Part shown: positions 29,071 to 37,969 of the stretch, piece by piece
Layout: every line of letters begins with the position of its first letter
How positions within the stretch are numbered: position 1 is the stretch's first letter
NCBI RefSeq assembly: GCF_051172195.1
Contig: NZ_JBPJAQ010000001.1
Location: 2,108,001-2,172,000, forward strand
From: Paludibaculum fermentans_A
GTDB taxonomy: Bacteria; Acidobacteriota; Terriglobia; Bryobacterales; Bryobacteraceae
Direction: 5' to 3'
DNA length: 64,000 nt
Notes under the pieces: generated by a model
Database searches by the model: none
What the model saw: the letters and a program-made list of their open reading frames with translations, nothing else
Told to the model about the DNA's origin: nothing
Program-made: the position numbers and the translations under genes

Positions 29071-30431
29071 GATTGCAGTGCTCCCTGGTCTCTAGTTTGA
29101 CGCGCTACCCGGAGAATCGCTTCCAGCGACCGTGTAACGTCGCCCTCGGTGGTCGCCCAGGACGAGACGCTGATGCGCATAGCGGTACGGCCCTGCCATT
29201 GGGTGGAGCCGCACCAGCACGTGCCGTCCTCCTGGATGCCGGCGATCACCGCCTTTGTCTGTTCAGAGGAACCGAAGGAGACCAGCACCTGGTTCAGGAC
29301 CACGTCATTGAGGACTTCGAACTCGCCCTGGGTCAGGCCTTCCGCAAAGCGGGTGGCGTGGCCGCAGCAGCGCTCGACTAGATCCGCTAAGCCTTGTTTT
29401 CCTAATGATTTGAGAGCTGCCCAGACGGGTACGCCGCGCGCCCGGCGTGACGATTCCGGTGTGTAGTGCATCGGTTGGCGCTGGGCGCCGTGGCTCAGGT
29501 AGGCGGCGGGCACGTCCAGGGCGTCGCGCAACGGAGCCGCGTCCTTCAGTAGCGCAATGCCGCAGTCGTAACCGGCATTGAGCCACTTATGGGCATCGGT
29601 GGTCCACGAATCAGCCTGGTCGTAACCGGCCATGAGATGCGCCCGGCCGGGTGCGGCGGCGGCCCACAGGCCGAAAGCTCCATCGATATGAACCCACGAA
29701 CCGGTGGCCTTGGCCAGGGGGATGAGCTCGACGGCGGGATCGAACGCGCCCGTGTTGACGTTGCCGGCCTGCAGGCAGACGATCGCGGGCTGGTTCAGTG
29801 TAGGGAACGAGTCGGGGCGCATGCGGCCCTGCCCGTCGACGGGCACCTGGATCACACGATCCTTGCCGAGTCCGAGAAGGGAAAGCGCCTTGCGCATGGA
29901 GGCATGGACCTCTCCGCCCACCACCACGGGGATGGCCGGCGCCCCAAACAAGCCCTGCGACGAGACGTTCCATCCCTGGCGGGCTAGTAATGTTTCGCGA
30001 GCCGCAGCCAGGCCGGTGAAATTGGCCATGGTGGCTCCGGTGACCAGGGCTCCGCCGGTGGCGGGCAGGTGCAGCGCTGCCCCAATCCAGCGCAGGGCGA
30101 TCTCTTCCAGTCGGGCGGCGATGGGCGACATGACATCCATGGCGGCATTCTGGCCCCAGGCCGCGGCCAGCCAGTCGGCGCCGAGCGCGGCGGGTAGCAC
30201 ACCGCCGGTGACGAAGCCGAAATAGCGCCCTCCAGTGGCGGCCATGGTGGCGGGGCTCCCGATTTCATCCAGTTCCGTGAAGATGCTGGCGGGCGTCGAG
30301 GGCCCTTCGGGGAACGGCTGCTCCAGCCGCTGCAAAGCAGCCACGGCGTCATACTCCGGCCGAACCAGACGACCGTCCAGGGAAGCCTGGTAGTGCGCCG
30401 CGCGCCTGGCCAAATCATCAAAATCGATCAT
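29067..30431 (-). CDS. PLP-dependent group II decarboxylase-like enzyme
   Basis: 454 residues from the ATG at 30429-30431, with AGGGA upstream; a longer reading to 30452 is less likely. The fold-type I PLP lysine is K282 in the motif TTDAHKWLN, as in aromatic-L-amino-acid, glutamate and histidine decarboxylases. Further family signs are TSGG-like GALVTGATMANFTGL, GEVHASMRKAL (stacking His) and WVHIDGAFGLW with the PLP-nitrogen aspartate. The product amine cannot be assigned. It is coupled to the DinB gene by an ATGA overlap, suggesting a common pathway. Confidence 0.88.
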   Translation of the reverse strand: MIDFDDLARRAAHYQASLDGRLVRPEYDAVAALQRLEQPFPEGPSTPASIFTELDEIGSPATMAATGGRYFGFVTGGVLPAALGADWLAAAWGQNAAMDVMSPIAARLEEIALRWIGAALHLPATGGALVTGATMANFTGLAAARETLLARQGWNVSSQGLFGAPAIPVVVGGEVHASMRKALSLLGLGKDRVIQVPVDGQGRMRPDSFPTLNQPAIVCLQAGNVNTGAFDPAVELIPLAKATGSWVHIDGAFGLWAAAAPGRAHLMAGYDQADSWTTDAHKWLNAGYDCGIALLKDAAPLRDALDVPAAYLSHGAQRQPMHYTPESSRRARGVPVWAALKSLGKQGLADLVERCCGHATRFAEGLTQGEFEVLNDVVLNQVLVSFGSSEQTKAVIAGIQEDGTCWCGSTQWQGRTAMRISVSSWATTEGDVTRSLEAILRVARQTRDQGALQS

Positions 30432-30450
30432 GGATTGTCCCTTGAAATAC

Positions 30451-30478
30451 AAAAAGGGCGGGCCATCCGGCCCGCCCT
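30451..30478 (-). terminator. Intrinsic terminator of trxA (minus strand)
   Basis: Read on the minus strand, AGGGCGGGCC (30478-30469), a 4-nt loop and GGCCCGCCCT (30464-30455) form a perfect 10-bp stem followed by a run of T. It lies just after the trxA stop and before the decarboxylase gene, so these two are separate transcripts. Confidence 0.87.
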
Positions 30479-30500
30479 ATGCTCCGCTTTGGGGAGCCGC

Positions 30501-30833
30501 TTATCCCAGATGCGGCTCCACCATCTTCACGAGCTCGGATTTGCCCACGGCGCCCACGCGTTGATCCACCACCTTGCCGCCCTTGAAGAGCAACAGGGCA
30601 GGAATGCCGCGAATCATGAAACGTGCCGCGGTGCCATTGTTGTAATCCACATTTACCTTGCCCACTTTCACCTTGCCGGCATATTCCTCGGCAAAGGCGT
30701 CGACGGTCGGCCCGATCATCTTACAGGGGCCGCACCACTCTGCCCAGAAGTCCACCAGGACGGGGACGTCGGCGTTGAGTACGTCCTGATCGAAACTCGC
30801 GTCGCTGAATTCCACTGTGTTCTTGCCAGCCAT
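30501..30833 (-). CDS. trxA: Thioredoxin
   Basis: 110 residues, a standard single-domain thioredoxin. The active site is WCGPC with C34 and C37, and the cis-proline region is IRGIPALLLFKGG. It reduces disulfides in cytoplasmic proteins. The ATG at 30831-30833 is preferred because AAGGA lies about 9 nt before it; a TTG two codons upstream is in frame. A terminator follows directly, and glgA ends about 50 nt upstream. Confidence 0.96.
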   Translation of the reverse strand: MAGKNTVEFSDASFDQDVLNADVPVLVDFWAEWCGPCKMIGPTVDAFAEEYAGKVKVGKVNVDYNNGTAARFMIRGIPALLLFKGGKVVDQRVGAVGKSELVKMVEPHLG

Positions 30834-30885
30834 GATCAAAATTCCTTCTCCAGTCGGATCTGATGAGAGCCGGGGCGTTTTAGAT

Positions 30886-32322
30886 TCAACCTCGCCCCAA
30901 CAACCGTTGATACAAAGCAGAGTACTCGCGGGCAGAGGCTTTCCAGGAGTAGTCCTTCGCCATTCCGCGACGCATGCGGGCCGTCCACGAATCGCGATTC
31001 TCGAAAGCGCCTAACGCGGAACGCAACGTGTCGTACAGCGCGCCCACGGAGTACCAACTGAACTTAAAACCGGTATCTTCCTGAATGGTATCATCCAGCC
31101 CGCCGGTGGCGCGCACCACGGGGACGGTCCCATAGCGCAGGCTGTAGATCTGATTGAGGCCGCAGGGTTCGTAGAGGCTGGGCATCAGAAAGATGTCGGC
31201 GCCGGCCTCGATGCGGTGGGCGAGGCCGTTGTTGTAACCGGTCCACAACCCGACCCGGTGCGGCAGCCAGCGGCGCCAGTCCTGGAAAATCCGTTCGAAC
31301 CGGGGCTCGCCGCTACCCAGGATCACCAGTTGGACGTCGCGTTCGGCCACCAGGTTGGCGATGCCGGCGATCAGGTCGAAGCCCTTTTGCTCGGCGAACC
31401 GGGAGACAATTCCGATGAGCGGGCGGTCCAGGTTGTCCGCGGGCAGGCCGAACTCCTCCAGCAGCGCGCGCTTGCAGATCCGTTTTCCGGAGAGATCCTC
31501 GCTGGAGTAGTTGGCGGGCAGGAGTTTGTCGGTTTCCGGGTTCCACTCGTCGTAATCGACGCCATTCAGGATGCCGGAGAGCGCCATGGAGCGGGAGCGG
31601 AGGACGCCATCGAGCCCGAAGCCGCCTTCCGGTTGCTGGATCTCGCGCGCATAGGTGGGGCTGACGGTGGTCACCCAATCTGAGGTCTGGATGCCTGCTT
31701 TCAACAGGTTGATGTCGCCGAAGTGCTCGAGTTTGTCAGAGGTGAACCAGCCCCAATTCAGGCCCAGGTCAGGGAAGGCCGCTTTGCCGAAGATACCCTG
31801 GTAGCCCATGTTGTGGATGGTCATCACGGTCTTGACGTTGGCAAATTGGGGGTTCGAATGCTGTTGATCGGCGAGGTAGACCGGCGTGAGCGCGGCTTGC
31901 CAGTCATGACAATGCAGGATGTCGCACTCGAAGACGGTCTGGGCGATCCCGAGGGCGGCTAGTGAAAGGATGGCGAAGCGTTTGTGGTTGTCGGCGTAGT
32001 CGCGATTGTTGACGTTATAGATGCCTTCGCGGTCGAAGAAGTAGGGTGCTTCCACGAAGAAGAAGCGCACACCGTTATGGACCTGGGTGCGGATATCCAC
32101 CCGGTAGGGCGTGGATCCGGCGAAGACCACCATGTTGTCGTAGGCGCTTTCGGTCTCCAGATAAGGGATCTGGCGATAGCGCGGCATGACCACGGCTACT
32201 TCGTCGCCTGCCTCCTGCAGGGCGGCCGGCAGGGCGCCGGTGACGTCGGCGAGTCCTCCCGTCTTGGCGAAAGGGGTAGCTTCGGGGCTGACCATCAGGA
32301 CGCGACTCATGCCAATCATCAT
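30886..32322 (-). CDS. glgA: Glycogen synthase (ADP-glucose type, GT5)
   Basis: 478 residues, the usual size of bacterial GlgA, a GT-B fold GT5 enzyme that elongates alpha-1,4-glucan from ADP-glucose. The signature KTGGLADV is at the N-terminus, the acceptor-region sequence HDWQAAL in the middle, and the C-terminal motif RYGTVPVVRATGGLDDT near the end. SRFAEQKGFDL also fits. Start candidates are an ATG at 32322 and, more like other GlgA proteins, an ATG at 32310 (MSRVLMVSPE); neither has a good ribosome binding site. No other glg gene is adjacent. Confidence 0.95.
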   Translation of the reverse strand: MMIGMSRVLMVSPEATPFAKTGGLADVTGALPAALQEAGDEVAVVMPRYRQIPYLETESAYDNMVVFAGSTPYRVDIRTQVHNGVRFFFVEAPYFFDREGIYNVNNRDYADNHKRFAILSLAALGIAQTVFECDILHCHDWQAALTPVYLADQQHSNPQFANVKTVMTIHNMGYQGIFGKAAFPDLGLNWGWFTSDKLEHFGDINLLKAGIQTSDWVTTVSPTYAREIQQPEGGFGLDGVLRSRSMALSGILNGVDYDEWNPETDKLLPANYSSEDLSGKRICKRALLEEFGLPADNLDRPLIGIVSRFAEQKGFDLIAGIANLVAERDVQLVILGSGEPRFERIFQDWRRWLPHRVGLWTGYNNGLAHRIEAGADIFLMPSLYEPCGLNQIYSLRYGTVPVVRATGGLDDTIQEDTGFKFSWYSVGALYDTLRSALGAFENRDSWTARMRRGMAKDYSWKASAREYSALYQRLLGRG

Positions 32323-32361
32323 GGCATGCCAACCGGCTGGAGTGAGCCGTCCGAAACGCAG

Positions 32362-32404
32362 AAACGCCGGCAGGCGGCCCGATGGGGCGTTCTGCCGGCG
32401 TTTT
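32362..32404 (-). terminator. Long hairpin between rhlE and glgA
   Basis: AAACGCCGGCAG (32362-32373) pairs perfectly with CTGCCGGCGTTT (32392-32403), 12 bp, with a smaller internal hairpin in the 18-nt loop. It lies 21 nt downstream of the rhlE stop on the minus strand. The T-run is short (about 3), so termination strength is uncertain. Confidence 0.65.
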
Positions 32405-32424
32405 GAATCTAAACCGGAGCCGAA

Positions 32425-33681
32425 CTAGGCGCGGCGACGGGCCGGAGGGCCGAAGCTTCTACGGCCGCGAGGAGCCGAGCTCTCGGGACGGGCTGATTGG
32501 TGATGATGATGGGCCACGGGGATCACAACCACGGGCGCCATCTTCATATTCTGCTCGAATTCGATCTCGGGCCCGACCGGACGGCGCGTGAGCGTGATCT
32601 TGATGGTGCGCTCAATGCGGCGGATGTCGGAGCGTTCGTTGCGGGTGCTGAAGGTGGAGGCGACGCCACGGGCACCAGCGCGGCCGGTGCGGCCGACGCG
32701 GTGGATGAAGTCCTCCGGCACCTGGGGCAGGTCGTAGTTGACGACGTGGGCGATGCCGTCGACGTGGATGCCGCGAGCGGCGACGTCGGTGGCGACCAGG
32801 ACACGATAGTGACCCTGCTGGAAGCCCTTCAGCGCTTCATTGCGCTGATTCTGCGTGCGATCGCCGTGGATACGGGCGGTCTTCACGCCGAGGGCGCTGA
32901 GCTTGCGGGCCAGGCGGTCTGTACCGTGCTTGGTGCGGGCGAAAACGAGCACTGAGCCGGCTTCGGCTTTGAGCAGCGAGTGCAGCAGGCCGAGCTTGCG
33001 GTCCTGCTCCACTTCGTACACGTGGAGGTCCACCATTTCGGCCGGCTTGGTAGCGGAGCCGATGGCGATACGCACGGGGTTCTTCAGGTGCTCATTGATG
33101 AGATGCGCCACCGACTGTTCGATGGTGGCGGAGAAGAACAGGGTCTGGCGCTCGGCCGGCATCGCAGCAAGGATCATTTTGAGAGCAGGCATGAAGCCCA
33201 TGTCCAGCATGCGATCGGCTTCGTCGAGCACGAGGTGCCGGACGGTGCCGAGACGGACGAGACGGCGATCGAGGAAATCACAGAGACGGCCGGGCGTGGC
33301 GATGATCACCTGTGCGCCGCGGCGAATATCATGCAGCTGACGCTGCTCGTTCAAGCCGCCAACGACGACGGCGGCGCGCAGGCCGGTGCCGGCGGCAACA
33401 CGCTGAAACGATTCCTGGATCTGGATGGCGAGCTCGCGAGTGGGGCTCAGGATAAGAGCGCCCACGCCGGACTTAATAGGTGTCCGGAGCAGAGACTCAA
33501 GCACAGGCAGAATAAAGGCAAGGGTCTTTCCGGTGCCGGTCTGCGCCGTGGCGACTACATCGCGGCCCTCAAGGGCCGGCGGAATGGCTTCCGCCTGAAC
33601 CGGAGTCGGTTCGACGAAGCAGTTTTTGACAAGGTTCTCCTTGAGGACAGGAGACAGAGAGAGTTCAGAAAAGTTGTTCAT
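32425..33681 (-). CDS. rhlE: DEAD-box RNA helicase, RhlE type
   Basis: 418 residues. All core motifs are present: the Q motif ending PTPVQAEAIP, Walker A TAQTGTGKT, the DEAD box VLDEADRMLDMGF, motif III SAT, and motif VI HRVGRTGRAGARG. The C-terminal tail is short and basic (GRRSFGPPARRRA) with a His-rich stretch AHHHH. It remodels RNA, probably in ribosome assembly or mRNA decay, and such genes are often cold-induced; nothing in this sequence shows the regulation directly. The upstream 300-nt gap holds its likely promoter. Confidence 0.93.
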   Translation of the reverse strand: MNNFSELSLSPVLKENLVKNCFVEPTPVQAEAIPPALEGRDVVATAQTGTGKTLAFILPVLESLLRTPIKSGVGALILSPTRELAIQIQESFQRVAAGTGLRAAVVVGGLNEQRQLHDIRRGAQVIIATPGRLCDFLDRRLVRLGTVRHLVLDEADRMLDMGFMPALKMILAAMPAERQTLFFSATIEQSVAHLINEHLKNPVRIAIGSATKPAEMVDLHVYEVEQDRKLGLLHSLLKAEAGSVLVFARTKHGTDRLARKLSALGVKTARIHGDRTQNQRNEALKGFQQGHYRVLVATDVAARGIHVDGIAHVVNYDLPQVPEDFIHRVGRTGRAGARGVASTFSTRNERSDIRRIERTIKITLTRRPVGPEIEFEQNMKMAPVVVIPVAHHHHQSARPESSAPRGRRSFGPPARRRA

Positions 33682-33981
33682 TCAGACTATGTGGGAAGGC
33701 AATCGGCAGGTTCCGGCTAGCGGAAAAGAACAGGGGGGTGCAGATTAACTTCTACTCGAGGTTAAGTATAGCACGAAGTTCAAGTATAATTCAGACGGCC
33801 AGAGCCGGGCACGGCGTGACAGGGGGTCCAGTCCGCACGGCGTCCTCCGGCCTGGCCAATCGAAACGAGCCAAGATGGCACTCACGATCATTGGTGAGAG
33901 GTCTTTTTTGTGGCCCGCATCTGTCTAGACGATACCTTGAGGGCCACGGTTACGCGCGTTAAGTATTGTGAAATCAACTAA
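33682..33981. other. 300-nt gap between rhlE and the histidine kinase gene
   Basis: It holds the rhlE leader and no convincing gene. On the minus strand, TATACT elements lie at 33770-33765 and 33788-33783 as part of the direct repeats AAGTATA, and either could be a -10 box for rhlE. GTGGCCC (33910-33916) and GGGCCAC (33941-33947) form an inverted repeat with a 24-nt loop; the T-run is on the wrong side for a plus-strand terminator. A 74-codon plus-strand frame here has no coding character. Confidence 0.45.
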
Positions 33982-35199
33982 TCAAAGTGGAAACCGGATG
34001 GTTACTTCCAGCCCGGGGTTCGCATTGCGCGCGACGATGTCGCCATGATGAAGCCTGACGGCCCTTTGTGCGATGGCGAGGCCCAGTCCGACGCCGCCTG
34101 AATCGCGGGAACGGTGCACTTCCACTCGGAAGAAAGGCCGGAAGAGATCCTCGAGGGTGGTCTCAGGCACGCCGGGCCCGTAGTCGCGGATACGGACCAC
34201 GGCATGACCGTTCTCCGTCGCGGCACTGAGCGTAGTCTTTTCCCCGGCCGGTGCATAGCGTTGAGCGTTCTGCAGGACGTTTTCCACTGCGCGCCGCAAG
34301 AGAGCGGGCCGCCCATGGCCGGTCATGCCTGGCTGGATATCCAAGTTGAGGTCGTAGCTGGCGGCGATCTCGATGAGGAGGTTCGAGAGATCGAAGGGTT
34401 CGCGGGCGTGAGCAGCGGGATCGCCTTCGGCGCGCGTCATTTCTGTCAGCTCTCCGATGAGTGCGGACATGCGCGCGATCTCCTGCTTGGACTGGTCGGG
34501 GCGTCCGAGCTGAACGGCCAACGAAAGCCGGGAGAGGGGAGTTCGCAGTTCATGCGACACATCCTGGAGCAGCCGGCGTTCCGCGGTGAGCAGGGTTTCG
34601 ATGCGATCGGCCATGGCGTCGAAGTCGCGGGCGAGATCGCCGAGTTCATCGCGGCGGGTGGAGCGGGCGCGCATGGTGAGATCGCCGTCGCCGAAGTGCC
34701 TGACAGTCTCCCTTAGGGCGCGCAGCGGCTGGCCAAAGTGGCGGGCAAAGGCCCAGGCCATGAGCGCAACCAGGAGGGCGATCCAGAAGTAGTAAGGCAG
34801 GAACGACATGAGGTCGGGCCGCGGCATCAGGGCGGCCAGCATCGTGAAGTGCTTGTCGCTGGTGCTGTGCGCAATCATGCTCATGCCGGGGCCGGAATTG
34901 GCGACTTCCGCGGAAAGATCCCTGCCTGTGAGCAGGTCATGTCCAGTTTCATCCAGCAGGTAGTGCGAGCCGGGGAACAGGCTGTCCACGCGGTGCATGT
35001 AGCGGGCGAGCTCCGGTTTGCCGCCGCGCTGGTAGGCATCGACCGCGGACTCGAGCTGCAGGCGGTGGGTGGAGCGGAACATCCGTCCTGGTTCGAAGAC
35101 ACGCGGGGTGAAGTAACGGTTCGTGATGAAGAAGGCGAGCAGGGATAATGCCAGGGTGGCCAGGAACCAGAGCGTCAGTTTGGCGAAGATGGACCTCAT
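33982..35199 (-). CDS. Two-component sensor histidine kinase (CpxA-like)
   Basis: 405 residues. A transmembrane helix at about 8-28 and a second at about 140-160 flank a ~110-residue periplasmic sensor region. A HAMP domain follows (PLRALRETVRHFGDGDLTMR), then the dimerisation/phosphoacceptor domain with H216 in DVSHELRTPLSRL. The HATPase domain shows an N box (ENVLQNAQRYAP), a G1 box (DYGPGVP), an F box (FRPFFR) and a G2 box (GVGLGLAI). The order matches the OmpR-partnered CpxA class. Its ATG overlaps the response regulator stop as ATGA. Confidence 0.93.
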   Translation of the reverse strand: MRSIFAKLTLWFLATLALSLLAFFITNRYFTPRVFEPGRMFRSTHRLQLESAVDAYQRGGKPELARYMHRVDSLFPGSHYLLDETGHDLLTGRDLSAEVANSGPGMSMIAHSTSDKHFTMLAALMPRPDLMSFLPYYFWIALLVALMAWAFARHFGQPLRALRETVRHFGDGDLTMRARSTRRDELGDLARDFDAMADRIETLLTAERRLLQDVSHELRTPLSRLSLAVQLGRPDQSKQEIARMSALIGELTEMTRAEGDPAAHAREPFDLSNLLIEIAASYDLNLDIQPGMTGHGRPALLRRAVENVLQNAQRYAPAGEKTTLSAATENGHAVVRIRDYGPGVPETTLEDLFRPFFRVEVHRSRDSGGVGLGLAIAQRAVRLHHGDIVARNANPGLEVTIRFPL

Positions 35200-35894
35200 T
35201 CGGCTGCCTCCCCGGCCTTGTCCAGGGCAAACAGATAGCCGGCTCCGCGAATGGTGCGAATCATGGCGCCACTCTCGCCGAGCTTGCGGCGGATGTGGCT
35301 GAGATGGACATCGATGGAGCGATCAAAAGGCGAGGCCTCGCGCTGGTACAGCCGCAGGGAGATCTCGTCGCGGGAGACGGGCCGGCCGGCGGCGCGCATG
35401 AGCTGTTCGAGGATCTCGTACTCGGCGGCGGTGAGGTCTACCGGATGGTCGTTGCTGGTGACGGCGCGGGCTGAAGGGTTCAGCCGGACACCGGCAATCT
35501 CGATAACGGGCGAGGATTCGCGGACGGTGACGCCGGTGACGCGGCGCAGGATGGCCTGGATGCGGGCCAGGAGTTCATCCGGATCGAAGGGTTTGGGTAG
35601 ATAGTCGTCCGCGCCGAGGCGCAGGCCCGCGATGCGGTCGGCTGGTTCGCCGCGGGCGGTGAGCATGACCACCGGCGTATCGCTGAAGCGGCGCAGCTCC
35701 GCCAGGACGGCGAAACCATCCATGCCGGGCATCATGACGTCGAGGAGGATCAGGTCGTAGCGGCGGATGCCGGCCGCGCGCAGGCAGGCCGGGCCATCGT
35801 GGGCCATCTCGACAGCGAGGCCATTGCTGGTGAGAAAGTCGCTGATGAGAGAGCAGAGGTCCCGGTCGTCGTCGACCAAGAGCAGTTGGGTCAT
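35196..35894 (-). CDS. OmpR-family response regulator (CpxR-like)
   Basis: 232 residues: a receiver domain with the acidic pair D8-D9, phospho-acceptor D52 (LLDVMMPGMDG), T79 and K101 (LPKPFDP), then a winged-helix DNA-binding domain (LTAAEYEILEQLMRAAGRPVSRDEI ... VDVHLSHIRRKLG type). The stop overlaps the kinase start by 4 nt, and its own start overlaps the stop of the secreted FG-GAP gene by 4 nt (35891-35894). The three are therefore one translationally coupled unit. Targets are unknown. Confidence 0.94.
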   Translation of the reverse strand: MTQLLLVDDDRDLCSLISDFLTSNGLAVEMAHDGPACLRAAGIRRYDLILLDVMMPGMDGFAVLAELRRFSDTPVVMLTARGEPADRIAGLRLGADDYLPKPFDPDELLARIQAILRRVTGVTVRESSPVIEIAGVRLNPSARAVTSNDHPVDLTAAEYEILEQLMRAAGRPVSRDEISLRLYQREASPFDRSIDVHLSHIRRKLGESGAMIRTIRGAGYLFALDKAGEAAE

Positions 35895-37921
35895 CGAACA
35901 TCCTTCCAGCCGGGCAGAGAAACCGTCGTCCTATAGTTGGACTCATTGAAGTCGGGATTGCGTTTCGGCGCGTAGAGGCGCATGCCGGTGAAGGGACGGT
36001 CCTGGGTATAGATCCAGATGGAGGACTGGTCCCAGAGCAGGATCTCGTCGCGGGCGTCGCCAGTGAGATCGGCCACCATGGCGGCGAGGTCGGGGTGGCC
36101 GTCGTCGGGGAACATGACCGCGCGGCGGAGATGTCCATCGATGAGGCCGCCTTCGCGGACGTTGCCGGAGAGCAGGGCGAGTTCCTGGCCATCGCCGCGC
36201 CAGTTCACAGGCAGCAGCGGGCTGCCGGAGTGGATGGGCTCCTCCTGTGCCAGGATGTTGCCCTGGGCATCGAACAAGGTAATGATGCCGGGGTTGCGCC
36301 AGTAGTTGATCGTCATCAACTGGAGCCCGGGCACGTCGTCGCGGTATCTGGCGACGCTGGGGCTCTGGGCATGGCCAATGAGCAGGTGCTTGAGGATGCG
36401 GCCTTCGCGATCGAACAGGATGAAGCCTTCGTCGCTGCCGCACGCATACACCATGGGTTGGGCCTTGGGGTCTCCGGAGAAGTTACCCATGGCGATGCCG
36501 TCGGCGTGATCCTTCAACTCCGCGTCGCGGGACCACAGCTTGCGGCCGTCGTGCGACCAGAGGCTGTAGCCGAGCATGAACTCTTCCCTGCCGTCGCCAT
36601 CCGTATCGTAGGCATAGGGATAGTGGCCGGTCTGGCCATCGCCGCTCCAGAGCAGTTTGAGCTCGTTGTCGTAGACCCAGAAGTGGGCGTAACGGTCCTT
36701 GACGAGGATCTCGCGGGGCTCCTTGTGCCCGGAGAGATTCAGGAAGGCGAGGGCGTCGCCGGAGTTGAGCTCATAGGGGCGCTCTTTCATGTCGTCGCCC
36801 ATGCGCGGCATCCAGACGGAGCGCTTCTGCTGGCCAGTGCGGCCGTCGAGGATCTGGAGTTGGAAGTCGCGGACGAGGACGACTTCGTTGCGGCCGTCGC
36901 CATCGACGTCGTGGATCTGGAACGGAGTGTCATTGGTGAGCAGGCCGTTGCGCGCATCGGGCCGGCCCTGCTGCCACAGCACTTTGCCTTCGAGGGTGAT
37001 GGCGGTGAGGCAGGAGAGGTGGTCGAAGGCGTCGCCGCGGACGCGCGGGATGTTCTGGCCGATCAGGATGTCGGTCTTGCCGTCACCATCGAGATCGCCG
37101 AGGCGGATGTTGCGCCCTGCTCCGTAGGCGGGGGTGGGGATCTTCTTCCACAGGACCGGCTTCGGGTTGGAGGCCTGGAGGGTGGCGAGTTCCTGGTTGC
37201 GTCTGCCGATCTGAGTGCGGATTGACTGGATCTGGGCATCGGCGGCGGTGACGGCGAAGTCTGTGAAGCGGGCCGGGCGATTGGCGGTGATGCCTGCCTT
37301 GCCGGAGAGGATCTCCGGGTCATCGGCTTCGAGCACCAGTTGACCGTCGATGTAAGCCCGCATGTGCGGACCCTGATTTTCAACTTTCAGGGTGTAGTAG
37401 CGGCGGGTGTCGTAGCTGAACTTGAAGGCGGCCAGGTCCCGCCAGGCGGCGGTGCGGAGCTTCTCATCCATAGGGAGACGGAGGCGGAGGACGGCCTTGT
37501 CGCCATCACGGAGACCGAAGACGTAATAGTGGCGGTTGGTGTGATAGCGGAAGACGACGCCGGCCACGTCACCGAAGGAGAGCGGCTTCACGCGGGCTTC
37601 GACGGTGTAGTTCTTCCATTCGGGCTCACCGGTGACGAGCATGGCGTTGAACCATGCGGGGCGATCGGTGAGACCCTGCTGCTCGACGTAGGACTTACCG
37701 TTCTCGTCGCTGGCGATCCAGGCGTCCTGATGGACGATGGGGTTGAACCACGGCTCCAGCGGCACGCCGCGGTGGGGCAGGTAGTGATACTCCTGGATGG
37801 CCGCGTTCAACTGTCCGACGGGCTGGGAGAGCCAGCCGGGCGGGAAGCGCGAGAAGTCGTCGCGAATGAGGTCGCCGGCCAGCAGGGGCAGGCAGAGCGC
37901 GAGCAAAGCAGGAGTGCGCAT
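35891..37921 (-). CDS. Secreted FG-GAP/VCBS-repeat protein with LamG-like domain
   Basis: 676 residues with a signal peptide (MRTPALLALCLPLLAG). Residues ~17-230 form a LamG/concanavalin-like or '3-keto-disaccharide hydrolase-like' sandwich: DDFSRFPPGWL, VEARVKPLSFGDVAGVVFRYHTN, YTLKVENQGPHMRAYIDGQLV. The remainder is an FG-GAP propeller with calcium-type loops LGDLDGDGKTDILIG, VDGDGRNEVVLV, DTDGDGREEFMLG and DLTGDARDEILLW. No catalytic residues could be assigned. The organisation is like secreted polysaccharide-binding or lyase-associated proteins. It is the first gene of the operon with the two-component pair, so it may be a periplasmic partner or target of the sensor. Confidence 0.82.
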   Translation of the reverse strand: MRTPALLALCLPLLAGDLIRDDFSRFPPGWLSQPVGQLNAAIQEYHYLPHRGVPLEPWFNPIVHQDAWIASDENGKSYVEQQGLTDRPAWFNAMLVTGEPEWKNYTVEARVKPLSFGDVAGVVFRYHTNRHYYVFGLRDGDKAVLRLRLPMDEKLRTAAWRDLAAFKFSYDTRRYYTLKVENQGPHMRAYIDGQLVLEADDPEILSGKAGITANRPARFTDFAVTAADAQIQSIRTQIGRRNQELATLQASNPKPVLWKKIPTPAYGAGRNIRLGDLDGDGKTDILIGQNIPRVRGDAFDHLSCLTAITLEGKVLWQQGRPDARNGLLTNDTPFQIHDVDGDGRNEVVLVRDFQLQILDGRTGQQKRSVWMPRMGDDMKERPYELNSGDALAFLNLSGHKEPREILVKDRYAHFWVYDNELKLLWSGDGQTGHYPYAYDTDGDGREEFMLGYSLWSHDGRKLWSRDAELKDHADGIAMGNFSGDPKAQPMVYACGSDEGFILFDREGRILKHLLIGHAQSPSVARYRDDVPGLQLMTINYWRNPGIITLFDAQGNILAQEEPIHSGSPLLPVNWRGDGQELALLSGNVREGGLIDGHLRRAVMFPDDGHPDLAAMVADLTGDARDEILLWDQSSIWIYTQDRPFTGMRLYAPKRNPDFNESNYRTTVSLPGWKDVR

Positions 37922-37969
37922 GCGCGCCCATTTTACAGGGCCGGGCGAGTGAGTTGTAGAGGCGGGCGG

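Noticed and set aside
33910..33947. Inverted repeat GTGGCCC/GGGCCAC as a terminator
   Set aside because: The T-run lies before, not after, the stem on the plus strand, and the minus strand has no T-run after it.
33738..33962. 74-codon plus-strand frame in the rhlE/kinase gap
   Set aside because: No ribosome binding site, no family character, and it overlaps the likely rhlE promoter.
36095..37225. Plus-strand open frame opposite the FG-GAP gene
   Set aside because: Shadow of the FG-GAP gene; Val/Ala/Glu-rich with no domain.
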